In this document: positions 9,562 through 18,094 of the stretch, in pieces | How the letters are laid out: the number at the start of each line of letters is the position of its first letter | How positions within the stretch are numbered: the stretch's first letter is position 1 | NCBI GenBank assembly: GCA_027729805.1 | Contig: JAQCEO010000002.1 | Span: forward strand, 1 to 33,986 | DNA: 33,986 nt | Reading direction: 5' to 3' | Source of the DNA: Actinomycetota bacterium | Lineage (GTDB): Bacteria; Actinomycetota; Actinomycetes; S36-B12 | The notes under the pieces: generated by a model | Database searches by the model: none | The model's input: only the letters and a program-made list of their open reading frames with translations | What the model was told of the DNA's origin: nothing | Program-made: the position numbers and the translations under genes

Positions 9562-11358
9562 TCATGAATAGAGGGCCGCGATATCGGCTTCGCACTCCTT
9601 CATGACGACATTGCGCTTCAACTTCATCGAAGGTGTCATCTGGCCACCTTCCTCCGTCCAATCATGAGGCAAGATCACGAACTTCTTGACGGCCTCAGCT
9701 TGCGACACAGCCTTGTTAGCCTCGTCGATCGCTGATTGCACCTCAGCATTGAGGTCCGCGTCGGTGAGAAGGTCGGCGACGGTTGCAGAGTCTGGTTTAC
9801 CGGCTTGCGTGCGCCAAGCCGGAAAGGCCTCGGGCTCAATGGTGACAAGTGCTGCGATGAAGGGCTGGGCATCGCCAACGACCATGCACTGCGAAATCAG
9901 CCAATTGGCGCGAATTCGATCCTCGAGCACTGCCGGTGCCACATTCTTGCCGGCGGCGGTGACGATGAGCTCCTTCTTGCGGCCGGTGATTCGAACAAAG
10001 CCCTTGTCGTCGATTTCACCGATATCACCGGAGTGAAACCAGCCGTCCGGCTCGATGGCCTCCGCGGTGGCGGCTGGGTTATTCCAGTAGCCGGCGAAGA
10101 TCTGGGCACCCGCGAGCAGCAATTCGCCGTCATCGGCCACCTTGACGCTGGCGCCCGGTAGTGGCTGGCCCACGGTGCCGATGCGCAGGGCATCGGGCCG
10201 GCTGACTGTGGTCGCGGCGCTGGTTTCGGTCAGGCCATAGCCTTCCAAAATGGTGACATCGATACCGCGGAAGAAGTGGCCGAGTCGGGAGCCGAGCGGC
10301 GCACCCCCGGAAACCGCCCATTTCAGTTTCCCACCCATTGCAGCGCGCAACTTCTTGTAAACCAGACGATCGAAAACCGCGTGCTTGAGCTTCAGGCCGA
10401 TGCCGGGGCCACCGTCATCAAGGGCCTTGCTGTAGTCAATGGCGACTTGGCTTGCGGTTTCAAAGATGTGCCCCTTGCCTGCGGCATTGGCTTTTTGCTG
10501 CGAGGAGTTGTAGATCTTTTCGAAAACCCTGGGCACCGCAAGTAAGAAGGTCGGCTGGAAGGTTTGAAGGTTTGGTAGTAGCTCCTTGATATCGGCGGTG
10601 TGGCCAAGACGCACGCGGGCTCGAACGCAGCCCAACTGAATAAGGCGACCGAACACGTGGGCAACTGGCAAGAACAGCAGGGTTGAGGACCCTTCGACCA
10701 AGAACACCTCCTTAAGACCTTGTACCACGTTGTCGACCTCGAACATCAAGTTGCTGTGCGTGAGCACGCAGCCCTTCGGGCGCCCGGTGGTACCGGAGGT
10801 GTAGATGATGGTAGCGACCCCGGCGGGGCTCAAGGTGGCGCGCCGGGATTCAAGTTCGGCGTCGCTGACATCGCGGCCGGCTGACTTAAGTGTGTCAAGA
10901 ATGCCGTCATCTAATACCCAGATGCGAGTGACATCGGGCAATTGAACTGCAACTTGGTCGAAGACTGCCTTGTGCTTGTGGGTCTCGAGGAATACGGCAA
11001 CGGCGCCTGAGTCACTAAGGATCCACTGCACCTGCTCCGCCGATGAGGTTTCGTAGATCGGCACACTGGTTGCTCCGGCGTACCAGACCGCGTAGTCGAC
11101 CAATGCCCATTCGTATCGGGTGCGCGACATGATGCCAATGCGTTGGCCCGGCTCGACCCCGTTCGCGATGATGCCTTTGGCGATCGCCTTGACATCGTCA
11201 TTGAATTGCTTGGCCGTGATACCTACCCAAGCGGCCCCGCGCGGCACCGAGAAAATAACTCGATCTGGTACCTGCTCGGCATTTTCGGTGATGTGGTCGA
11301 CCAAGCTACCCGAGGTGGGGGCTGGGACGATTACCGGAACAGAGAACTCCTTCAGCAC
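9562..11358 (-). CDS. Long-chain acyl-CoA synthetase (FadD15-like AMP-binding enzyme)
   Basis: IIYTSGTTGRPKGCVLTHSN, EGYGLTETSA, GWFHSGDIGEIDDKGFVRITGRKKELIVTAAGKNVAP motifs. Confidence 0.95.
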   Translation of the reverse strand: MLKEFSVPVIVPAPTSGSLVDHITENAEQVPDRVIFSVPRGAAWVGITAKQFNDDVKAIAKGIIANGVEPGQRIGIMSRTRYEWALVDYAVWYAGATSVPIYETSSAEQVQWILSDSGAVAVFLETHKHKAVFDQVAVQLPDVTRIWVLDDGILDTLKSAGRDVSDAELESRRATLSPAGVATIIYTSGTTGRPKGCVLTHSNLMFEVDNVVQGLKEVFLVEGSSTLLFLPVAHVFGRLIQLGCVRARVRLGHTADIKELLPNLQTFQPTFLLAVPRVFEKIYNSSQQKANAAGKGHIFETASQVAIDYSKALDDGGPGIGLKLKHAVFDRLVYKKLRAAMGGKLKWAVSGGAPLGSRLGHFFRGIDVTILEGYGLTETSAATTVSRPDALRIGTVGQPLPGASVKVADDGELLLAGAQIFAGYWNNPAATAEAIEPDGWFHSGDIGEIDDKGFVRITGRKKELIVTAAGKNVAPAVLEDRIRANWLISQCMVVGDAQPFIAALVTIEPEAFPAWRTQAGKPDSATVADLLTDADLNAEVQSAIDEANKAVSQAEAVKKFVILPHDWTEEGGQMTPSMKLKRNVVMKECEADIAALYS

Positions 11359-11467
11359 GGCGTGGTTCCTTTCTTATTTACGAACCTTCACGGGAGGGTG
11401 AATCTAGACATAACGCTAGCCCAAATTCGACTCGCAAGTGAGGCAATTGTGATGCTCGTTCCCCCAC

Positions 11468-11488
11468 AAGGGGCGCAAGTTGCCCCTT
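11468..11488. repeat. Perfect inverted repeat AAGGGGC-N7-GCCCCTT
   Basis: Read directly: aaggggc gcaagtt gcccctt, 19 bp before the ATG at 11507. Confidence 0.8.
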
Positions 11489-11506
11489 CATGGCATTCTC
11501 AAGCCC

Positions 11507-11710
11507 ATGGCCAGTGTGGATCTTGTGGCAGAGACTTCTTTGGTGGTTGACCGGGCGTTACCTGCCGCGGCAGTTGCCGATCGGGCTCACTGGGACCGCT
11601 GGTGGCCGGAATTAGCCTTGACGGTGTTCTCGGACCGGGGCCTTGATGGCACGAGGTGGGCGCTTGAGGATGAACTCGAGGGGTGCAGGCAACCGGGTGA
11701 TCCACGGTGA
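11507..11710 (+). pseudogene. Shortened SRPBCC (polyketide cyclase-like) gene, probable internal deletion
   Basis: 67-aa ORF MASVDLVAETSLVVDRALPAAAVADRAHWDRWWPELALTVFSDRGLDGTRW/ALEDELEGCRQPGDPR. Resembles the N-terminus plus extreme C-terminus of a roughly 140-150 aa family, without the middle. Confidence 0.55.
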
Positions 11711-12486
11711 GGGTGCACGTGGTTTCCGATGTACATGGGGCCAGCCAGGCATTGGCGCGCGCCGGGCAGGGATCAGACTTATTCGTCTGCCTCGGCGACC
11801 TAATTCTGTTCTTAGATTATGACGATCCAACCAGGGGGATCTATACGGATCTTTTTGGACCTGAACACACTCGGGCGTATATCGAGGCGCGCACCGAGAA
11901 CCGCTTCGATGAAGCGCGTGAACTCAGTACTGCAGCGTGGCGTGATCGCGGGGTGTTCGATCATGCTGATCGGTGGAGCGCACTCGAGGTGATGATCCGG
12001 AAGCAGTATCAAGAGTTATTCGATGCGATGCCAACTCCGGCACTGCTGACCTACGGCAATGTTGACGTACCTGACTTATGGCCAGAGTTTCTAAAGGAGG
12101 GACACCAAGTTGTTGACGGTGCGACGATCAGCGTCAATGGGATCCGCATGGGATTTGTCGGTGGTGGATTGGCGAGCCCGATGCGCACCCCTTATGAACT
12201 CACCGAGGAGCAATACGCTGAAAAAATCCAAGCATTAGGGCCGGTAGATGTCTTGTTCACCCACATTCCGCCAGCGGTGCCGCAGTTGACTTATGACATC
12301 GTCGCGCGCCGATTCGAAACTGGCAGTCACGCCATCTTGGAGTACCTAAAGGAATTTGCACCGGCCTTGCACCTATTTGGCCATGTGCATCAACCCCTGC
12401 GGGCACGGGCTCGCATTGGCAAGACCGAATGCATGAATGTGGGGCATTTTCACGGGAATGAACTCCCCTTCGTCATTGACCTCTAG
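11707..12486 (+). CDS. Calcineurin-like metallophosphoesterase
   Basis: VVSDVHG, CLGDL, YGNVD, FTHIPP, LFGHVHQP motifs. Confidence 0.9.
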   Translation: MRVHVVSDVHGASQALARAGQGSDLFVCLGDLILFLDYDDPTRGIYTDLFGPEHTRAYIEARTENRFDEARELSTAAWRDRGVFDHADRWSALEVMIRKQYQELFDAMPTPALLTYGNVDVPDLWPEFLKEGHQVVDGATISVNGIRMGFVGGGLASPMRTPYELTEEQYAEKIQALGPVDVLFTHIPPAVPQLTYDIVARRFETGSHAILEYLKEFAPALHLFGHVHQPLRARARIGKTECMNVGHFHGNELPFVIDL

Positions 12487-12548
12487 GAGAGCCCGGTTAG
12501 GTAGTAGCCTTTGGCTCCGGTCCGGTGAACGGCAGCAAGGGAGGCAGG

Positions 12549-13004
12549 ATGAGCGATAGGACCGAGTCCAGCATTGTCATCGATGCTGCACCAGCAGCGA
12601 TCATGTCGGTTATCGCAGACCTTGCCGCATATCCGCAGTGGAGCGACAGTATTTCAGCCGTTGAGGTGCTGTCCGTGTACGAGGAGGATTCCCGCCCTGC
12701 CGATGCCCGGTTTAGTTTGGCGTCGGGTCCGATCAAGGACACCTATGAACTTGAATACGACTGGGATGACAACAATTCGGTTTCGTGGACTTTAACCAAG
12801 GCCGAGATGCTCACCGCGATGGATGGAAGTTACACACTAACCGAAAATGGTGACGGAACGACAACGGTGCATTACCAACTCGCCGTTGATGTGAAGATAC
12901 CGATGATCGGCATGATTAAGCGGAAAGCCGAGCGCGTCATCGTCGACACCGCACTTAAAGGACTAAAGAAACGTGTCGAATCAAGTTCGTCTGGTTCTGT
13001 TTAG
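12549..13004 (+). CDS. SRPBCC family protein (Rv2185c-like)
   Basis: SIVIDAAPAAIMSVIADLAAYPQWSDSISAVEVL...VDVKIPMIGMIKRKAERVIVDTALKGLKKRVES. ATG at 12549 preferred over the track start at 12525. Confidence 0.88.
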   Translation: MSDRTESSIVIDAAPAAIMSVIADLAAYPQWSDSISAVEVLSVYEEDSRPADARFSLASGPIKDTYELEYDWDDNNSVSWTLTKAEMLTAMDGSYTLTENGDGTTTVHYQLAVDVKIPMIGMIKRKAERVIVDTALKGLKKRVESSSSGSV

Positions 13005-14142
13005 CGGCAAAGGCGGCGTCGGGAAATCAACCCTCGCGGCCGCGACCGCCGTTCAGTTAGCCGATGCCGGTCGCCGGGTGCGCTTAGTCTCGACCGACCC
13101 AGCGCATTCATGCGGTGACGTACTCGCTTTGCCCATGAGCCCTGGGGCCGCGAATGTCGTTAACAAGAAGCTTTCGGTCACCATCCTCGACGCACATACC
13201 CAGCGCATCGCCTCCTGGCGGGCCCTACAGGCAATTGCGGTGGAGTTACTCACCGAATCCGGTGTCGACCCGATACATGCGGCTGAGTTGACGATCCTTC
13301 CAGGTATTGACGAGTTGCTGTCACTGCTGGCGGTGACCGATTTGCTGGCGGACCCGGAAATTGATGTTGTTGTCGTTGACGGCGGCCCGACCGCCGAAAC
13401 CGCTCGCCTTTTGGCGCTGCCTGAAGCCTTGGAGCAACTGCTTGCGGTGATCTTGACACCAGGGTTCGCGGTTGCCCGCGCAGCGCGCGGTCCGGTTGCT
13501 GCGAAGGCAACAGTGCTAACCGCGGTTCAGGAGTTAGCCGCAGACCTAGGTCGAGTTAAGAATGCGCTCTCGGGTGTAGGTAGTGTGGTGCGGCTGGTCA
13601 CAACGCCGGAGAAAGTTGTGTTGGCTGAAACACGTCGACATCTTGCTACCTTGACCCTGCTCGGGCATCACGTCGATGCGGTATTTGTCAATCGGTACCC
13701 GATTAGCAGTGATAACTGGCCACGTAAGTGGGCGCAAAAGCAGCGCAAGCGGGTTCGCGCACTACGCGCTGACCTAGTAAACACTCCGATCATCACCGTG
13801 CCATTTAAGGCGGCTGAACCGATAGGTAAGTCCGGGCTGCGCAAACTACCCGTATCAGTGCGGCGCCAACCGGCAGACTGCGCCTTCACCAAGAGGGTCC
13901 CCAGCGGGGTGCTGCCGACGGTCTCGGGTTATGAGTGGCGGATTCCACTTGCCGATCCGGCAGATCAGGTCATCAAGGTGGGTCGGCTCGGCGATAACGC
14001 GATTATCGTTGTTGGTGCCACCCGGCGGGTGTTGGCGCTGCCGCCAGTTTTATGTAGGTGCGTTATGAAGGGTGCAGTAGTTCGGGCGCAACAGGTAGTA
14101 ATCGCCTTCGAGCCCGATGAGTCCATCTGGCGGCAAGCATGA
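12973..14142 (+). CDS. ArsA/GET3-like P-loop ATPase (Rv2184c-like)
   Basis: VLFSGKGGVGKSTLAAATAVQLADAGRRVRLVSTDPAHS deviant Walker A; VVVDGGPTAETARLLALP. Confidence 0.88.
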   Translation: MSNQVRLVLFSGKGGVGKSTLAAATAVQLADAGRRVRLVSTDPAHSCGDVLALPMSPGAANVVNKKLSVTILDAHTQRIASWRALQAIAVELLTESGVDPIHAAELTILPGIDELLSLLAVTDLLADPEIDVVVVDGGPTAETARLLALPEALEQLLAVILTPGFAVARAARGPVAAKATVLTAVQELAADLGRVKNALSGVGSVVRLVTTPEKVVLAETRRHLATLTLLGHHVDAVFVNRYPISSDNWPRKWAQKQRKRVRALRADLVNTPIITVPFKAAEPIGKSGLRKLPVSVRRQPADCAFTKRVPSGVLPTVSGYEWRIPLADPADQVIKVGRLGDNAIIVVGATRRVLALPPVLCRCVMKGAVVRAQQVVIAFEPDESIWRQA

Positions 14143-14453
14143 GCGAGGAACAGCGGTCATTTGACCCAACCGCGATCGTGGTCGGCCTCCAGCAACTCCT
14201 CACTTGGGCTGCGCAGACCGTGGTCGGGCCACACGGTGAGCATGTGGATTCGAGCGCGCATCCCGAATGCCTTGTTTGTCGTGGCCTGGGCGCAATGCGG
14301 GCACTTGGCCTTGACGCGGTAATGAGCGAAGCAACATCTGGCGGCGTCACCGAATGGGATTTGGATACCGCTGCCGATGCAACAGAGCAGGTAACTTTTG
14401 TTGGTAACGACGAAGACGTCACTTGGGTACGCGTCAAGCGCGAGCACCCCTAG
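14139..14453 (+). CDS. Conserved hypothetical, translationally coupled to the ArsA-like gene
   Basis: ATGA overlap with the upstream stop; 104 aa; conserved-looking SAHPECLVCRGLGAMR segment. Confidence 0.7.
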   Translation: MSEEQRSFDPTAIVVGLQQLLTWAAQTVVGPHGEHVDSSAHPECLVCRGLGAMRALGLDAVMSEATSGGVTEWDLDTAADATEQVTFVGNDEDVTWVRVKREHP

Positions 14454-14462
14454 GTTGAACAC

Positions 14463-14534
14463 CTGGCTTTAAGTATCGGCGTTGAAGTTGACGGCACCAA
14501 GATTCTCGTCGGCCTAAACAACGGCGCCGTCGTC
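14463..14534 (+). pseudogene. Relic of the N-terminus of a ROK-family glucokinase
   Basis: Frame reads LALSIGVEVDGTKILVGLNNGAVV, close to the ROK start (M)ALTIGVDVGGTKIAAG. No ATG, open only for about 58 codons, and runs into the antisense 14514-14930 gene. Confidence 0.6.
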
Positions 14535-14930
14535 ACGCTCATCGACACCCGGTACTCGTTCGCGTTTGCGGGCGACCAAGGTGATAAAGCCGGCGATGGC
14601 GGCAAGGAGTGCCACGGTGGTCAAGAAACCACCGAGCCCTAGGAGATAGAAGACCACCAGCAGTATCGGTCCGCCGATGGCACCGGCCCAAGCGAATCTG
14701 CCGATGGTGTCGGGTATGGGGATCGGCGGCGGCTCAGGTGGCTCGAAACTGCCCTCGGATAGCAATTCCTCAATTAATGGATCGGGCTCGTCCTCTTGAC
14801 CCATTTGGCTATTTAGGTCGCCAATATCCATGTGCATGTCACCGGAGAGATCGGCGACGATGGCTGCCCAAGCGCTATCTTGTGCCGAGTCGGCTTCGTC
14901 GTCTGCGTGTTCAGGGTGCGGGGGCGTCAT
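14514..14930 (-). CDS. Conserved actinobacterial membrane protein (acidic N-terminus, two TM segments)
   Basis: IGRFAWAGAIGGPILLVVFYLLGLGGFLTTVALLAAIAGFITLVARK; start overlaps the upstream stop (TAATG). Confidence 0.75.
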   Translation of the reverse strand: MTPPHPEHADDEADSAQDSAWAAIVADLSGDMHMDIGDLNSQMGQEDEPDPLIEELLSEGSFEPPEPPPIPIPDTIGRFAWAGAIGGPILLVVFYLLGLGGFLTTVALLAAIAGFITLVARKRERVPGVDERDDGAVV

Positions 14931-15733
14931 TAGCTTGCGGTGATGCGTCGAACGAAATCGATGCTGCCATTTTCGATGACATCGGCTTCATAGTCAACAG
15001 TTGCGACATGAAATGACCGCGTGAGAAGCACGTCGGTCTTGTCGGTGGATCGGGTGTTGGCCAAAATCCAAACCGTGTTGGACGGCTCAACCAAGTGGTC
15101 TTGTTCACTATGAAAAATCAGCAACGGTTGGGTTACTTTGGCAATATCGGCTTTAACCGCTGCCCACAATTTGGTGAGTGAATAGGCCGCCTTGAGCGGT
15201 AGGCGGTCGTAGGCGCCTTCGTCGGTATCGGGTTTGGCGATGTCATTTGACACCCCGGGGAAAGACGGGATGAAGCGCCAGATGAGGGGTAGTAGGTGGC
15301 GGTCAGGGCGCTCTGAGTGCACGGCCGGGTTTATCAGCACCATGCCGGCGATGGCGGATCCATGCTGCTCGGCAATGCGCAGGCTTAGCGAACCACCCAT
15401 CGACAGGCCCATGACGAAGATTTTGTCATGTGCTCCCATGAGCTCGCGAATGGTGCGATCGGCCTCGGCGTACCAGTCCTCCCAAGTTGTGATGTTCATA
15501 TCCTGCCAGCGGGTGCCATGCCCGGGGAGCCGCGGCACCCGAACCGTCCATCCGGCGGCGGCCAGGGCCTTACCCCACGGGGTCACCGATTTGGGGGACC
15601 CGGTGAATCCATGCAGGACACAAACAGCCACCGAATTGGACTCGGGGCCGTCAAATGCGAACGGCTGCGCATCAGGCATCAGAGGCATAGCCGCTAGTGT
15701 GCCACCAAGCAGTTGAAAGATTCGCGCGATCAA
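14930..15733 (-). CDS. Alpha/beta hydrolase (carboxylesterase/monoacylglycerol lipase-like)
   Basis: VCVLHGFTGSPKSV, FVMGLSMGGSLSLRIAEQ nucleophile elbow, PLLIFHSEQDHLVEPSN. The start may be internal (MPLMPDAQPF). Confidence 0.88.
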   Translation of the reverse strand: MIARIFQLLGGTLAAMPLMPDAQPFAFDGPESNSVAVCVLHGFTGSPKSVTPWGKALAAAGWTVRVPRLPGHGTRWQDMNITTWEDWYAEADRTIRELMGAHDKIFVMGLSMGGSLSLRIAEQHGSAIAGMVLINPAVHSERPDRHLLPLIWRFIPSFPGVSNDIAKPDTDEGAYDRLPLKAAYSLTKLWAAVKADIAKVTQPLLIFHSEQDHLVEPSNTVWILANTRSTDKTDVLLTRSFHVATVDYEADVIENGSIDFVRRITAS

Positions 15734-15743
15734 GGAGATCAGG

Positions 15744-16466
15744 GTGCTCTACTGGGTGCTTAAGCACTGGGTGATTGGCCCGTGGCTGCGCGTGCTGTTT
15801 CGGCCTTGGGTCGAAGGCCGGGAGAATGTGCCGGATTCAGGCGCTGTGATACTCGCCAGTAACCACCTGTCTTTCTCTGACTCGTTTTTCTTGGCCGTTG
15901 TTCTCAATCGCCGGTTGACCTACCTCGCGAAAAGTGACTACTTCACCGGCCGGGGCATTAAGGGCTACTTCACCAAGCTTTTCTTCAACGGGGTAGGCCA
16001 AGTGCCTGTTGACCGATCCGGGGGGCGCAGTGCCGAAGCCGTGATCGACACCGCGACCAGGCTCCTTGGCGAGCAGGTATTGCTCGGTATCTACCCAGAA
16101 GGCACCCGGTCACCAAATGGCACTTTGTATCGCGGTCGAACCGGTGCGGCTCGAATGGCGCTGGAAGCAAAAGCCCCGATTATCCCGGTCGCCATGATCA
16201 ACACCTATGAGATCCAACCGCCCGGGGTAATCAGGCCCAGGCTGCGCCGGGTCGGTATTCGTGTGGGTAAGCCGCTGGGCTTCGACCGGTACGAGGGACT
16301 CGAGGATGACCGCTTCATCCTGCGCTCGGTTACCGATGAAGTCATGTACGAGTTGATGACATTGTCCGGTCAGGAGTATGTAGACATGTATGCCACCCGG
16401 GCAAAGGAGTTAATTGCCAAGGGTGATCGAGCCGATGCGCAGTCCTTGGTGGATTCGAAAAACTAG
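15744..16466 (+). CDS. 1-acyl-sn-glycerol-3-phosphate acyltransferase (PlsC-like)
   Basis: NHLSFSDSFF (HX4D-like) and YPEGTRSPNG motifs. Confidence 0.92.
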   Translation: MLYWVLKHWVIGPWLRVLFRPWVEGRENVPDSGAVILASNHLSFSDSFFLAVVLNRRLTYLAKSDYFTGRGIKGYFTKLFFNGVGQVPVDRSGGRSAEAVIDTATRLLGEQVLLGIYPEGTRSPNGTLYRGRTGAARMALEAKAPIIPVAMINTYEIQPPGVIRPRLRRVGIRVGKPLGFDRYEGLEDDRFILRSVTDEVMYELMTLSGQEYVDMYATRAKELIAKGDRADAQSLVDSKN

Positions 16467-17965
16467 TCGCTGGCCCATGCGGTACTGCGCCTAACGGCGG
16501 CGCGCCACCGCGCGTGACCTGTTAGGTCCGCGGCACCTGGTCCAAAAATCCCAGAACTTCGCCGGGTCTGAATCAGTTCATCGGTAGAGGTCCACACGCC
16601 GGTGCCCAGGCCGGCCAGGAAAGCGGCACCGAGGCCGGTTGTTTGTAGTTCGGCGGATCGGTCCACTGGGATACCGAGTGCATTGGCCTGTAATTGACAG
16701 AGCAAGTCATTGACGGCGGCGCCACCGTCAACAGCCAAGACCGCAAGGTCGACGCCACCTTCGGCGCGCATGAGTTGCACTAGGTCAACGATTTCGTAGG
16801 CGATTGCATCAAGGGTGGCCCGCGCCAGGTGCGCTTTGGTGGTGCCACGGGTGATGCCAATGATCAACCCGCGGGCATAAGGATCCCAATCCGGTGCGCC
16901 AAGGCCGGTGAGCGCCGGAACAAAAACGACGCCGCCGGCATCGGGCACACTGCGGGCCAGCGCCTCCACTTCGTCAGCACTCTCGATGATCCCTAGCCCG
17001 TCACGAAGCCACTGGACGGCTGCCCCAGTGACGAATACCGAACCTTCGAGTGCATAGTCACGTCGACCGCCCGGGTGTTGAAGTGCAACGGTGGTCAGTA
17101 GGCCATTAGCCGATGACGCTCGCTGGGCTCCGGTGTGCACTAGCAGGAAGGAACCGGTGCCATACGTGCACTTGGCTGCTCCCGCGGTAAAACCCGCCTG
17201 GCCGACCAGAGCCGCTTGTTGGTCGCCGGCAATGCCGGCAATAGGAGCATCGAGGTCAAGGAAACTCGCAGGGTCACTATTACCGATCGCCCCATATGAC
17301 GAGACGATGCTCGGGAGGGCCTCGACCGGCACCCCAAAAAGCGCGCAGAGCCAAGGATCCCAGGTACCGGTGTCGAGGTTGTACAACATGGTGCGCGAAG
17401 CGTTGGTCGCATCGGTTACGTGATGAAGTCCGCGGGTCATTCGGGCAATGAGATAAGAATCGATAGTTCCGATGGCCACTCGACCGCTTTGGACCTGACT
17501 CCAAGTTTGTTCATCATTTTCGCGCACCCAAGATATTTTGGTTGCCGAGAAATATGGATCCAGGCGTAGCCCGGTTAAACCGGTGACTTTTGGCTCGTGT
17601 CCAGCACTGCGAAGCTGCTCACACATTTTCGCGGTTCGACGGTCTTGCCAGACGATGGCGCGTCGCGCCGAACCTAGGGTTTCGCGGTCCCAAAAGCAGA
17701 TGGTCTCACGCTGATTGGTGATGCCGATCGCGCTGATCGGAAGATCGGTATTGGCCAAAGCTGCTCGGGTCGCGGTCAACGTCGCTGCCCAAATCTCGCT
17801 AAGTTCATGTTCAACTTGACCATCGGCTGGAAAGTACTGCGGGAATTGCGCGTACCCATTGGCCACGACCAAGCCGGTCGGTGTCACCACCAAGGCGGTT
17901 ACGCCGGTGGTGCCGGCGTCGATTGCCAAAATAGCCGAGGTCGCGGACCGGCCCGGTGGTTCCAT
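16463..17965 (-). CDS. glpK: Glycerol kinase (FGGY family)
   Basis: AIDAGTTGVTALVV, GITNQRETICFWDRETL, WQDRRTA, AGIAGDQQAALVGQ. Track ORF extends to 18016; ATG at 17965 (MEPPGRSATS) is more likely. Confidence 0.92.
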   Translation of the reverse strand: MEPPGRSATSAILAIDAGTTGVTALVVTPTGLVVANGYAQFPQYFPADGQVEHELSEIWAATLTATRAALANTDLPISAIGITNQRETICFWDRETLGSARRAIVWQDRRTAKMCEQLRSAGHEPKVTGLTGLRLDPYFSATKISWVRENDEQTWSQVQSGRVAIGTIDSYLIARMTRGLHHVTDATNASRTMLYNLDTGTWDPWLCALFGVPVEALPSIVSSYGAIGNSDPASFLDLDAPIAGIAGDQQAALVGQAGFTAGAAKCTYGTGSFLLVHTGAQRASSANGLLTTVALQHPGGRRDYALEGSVFVTGAAVQWLRDGLGIIESADEVEALARSVPDAGGVVFVPALTGLGAPDWDPYARGLIIGITRGTTKAHLARATLDAIAYEIVDLVQLMRAEGGVDLAVLAVDGGAAVNDLLCQLQANALGIPVDRSAELQTTGLGAAFLAGLGTGVWTSTDELIQTRRSSGIFGPGAADLTGHARWRAAVRRSTAWASD

Positions 17966-18094
17966 GGGTTGCACTTTAGCTACCGGAGCGTGGGCGGTCC
18001 GGTAACGGCCGAGCAACTGGCTACTCCAATGGTGACCGGGCCTTGATAGCGTTTACATTCATTAGCAAACCGGCCAGGGGCGGGGACTGCGATC

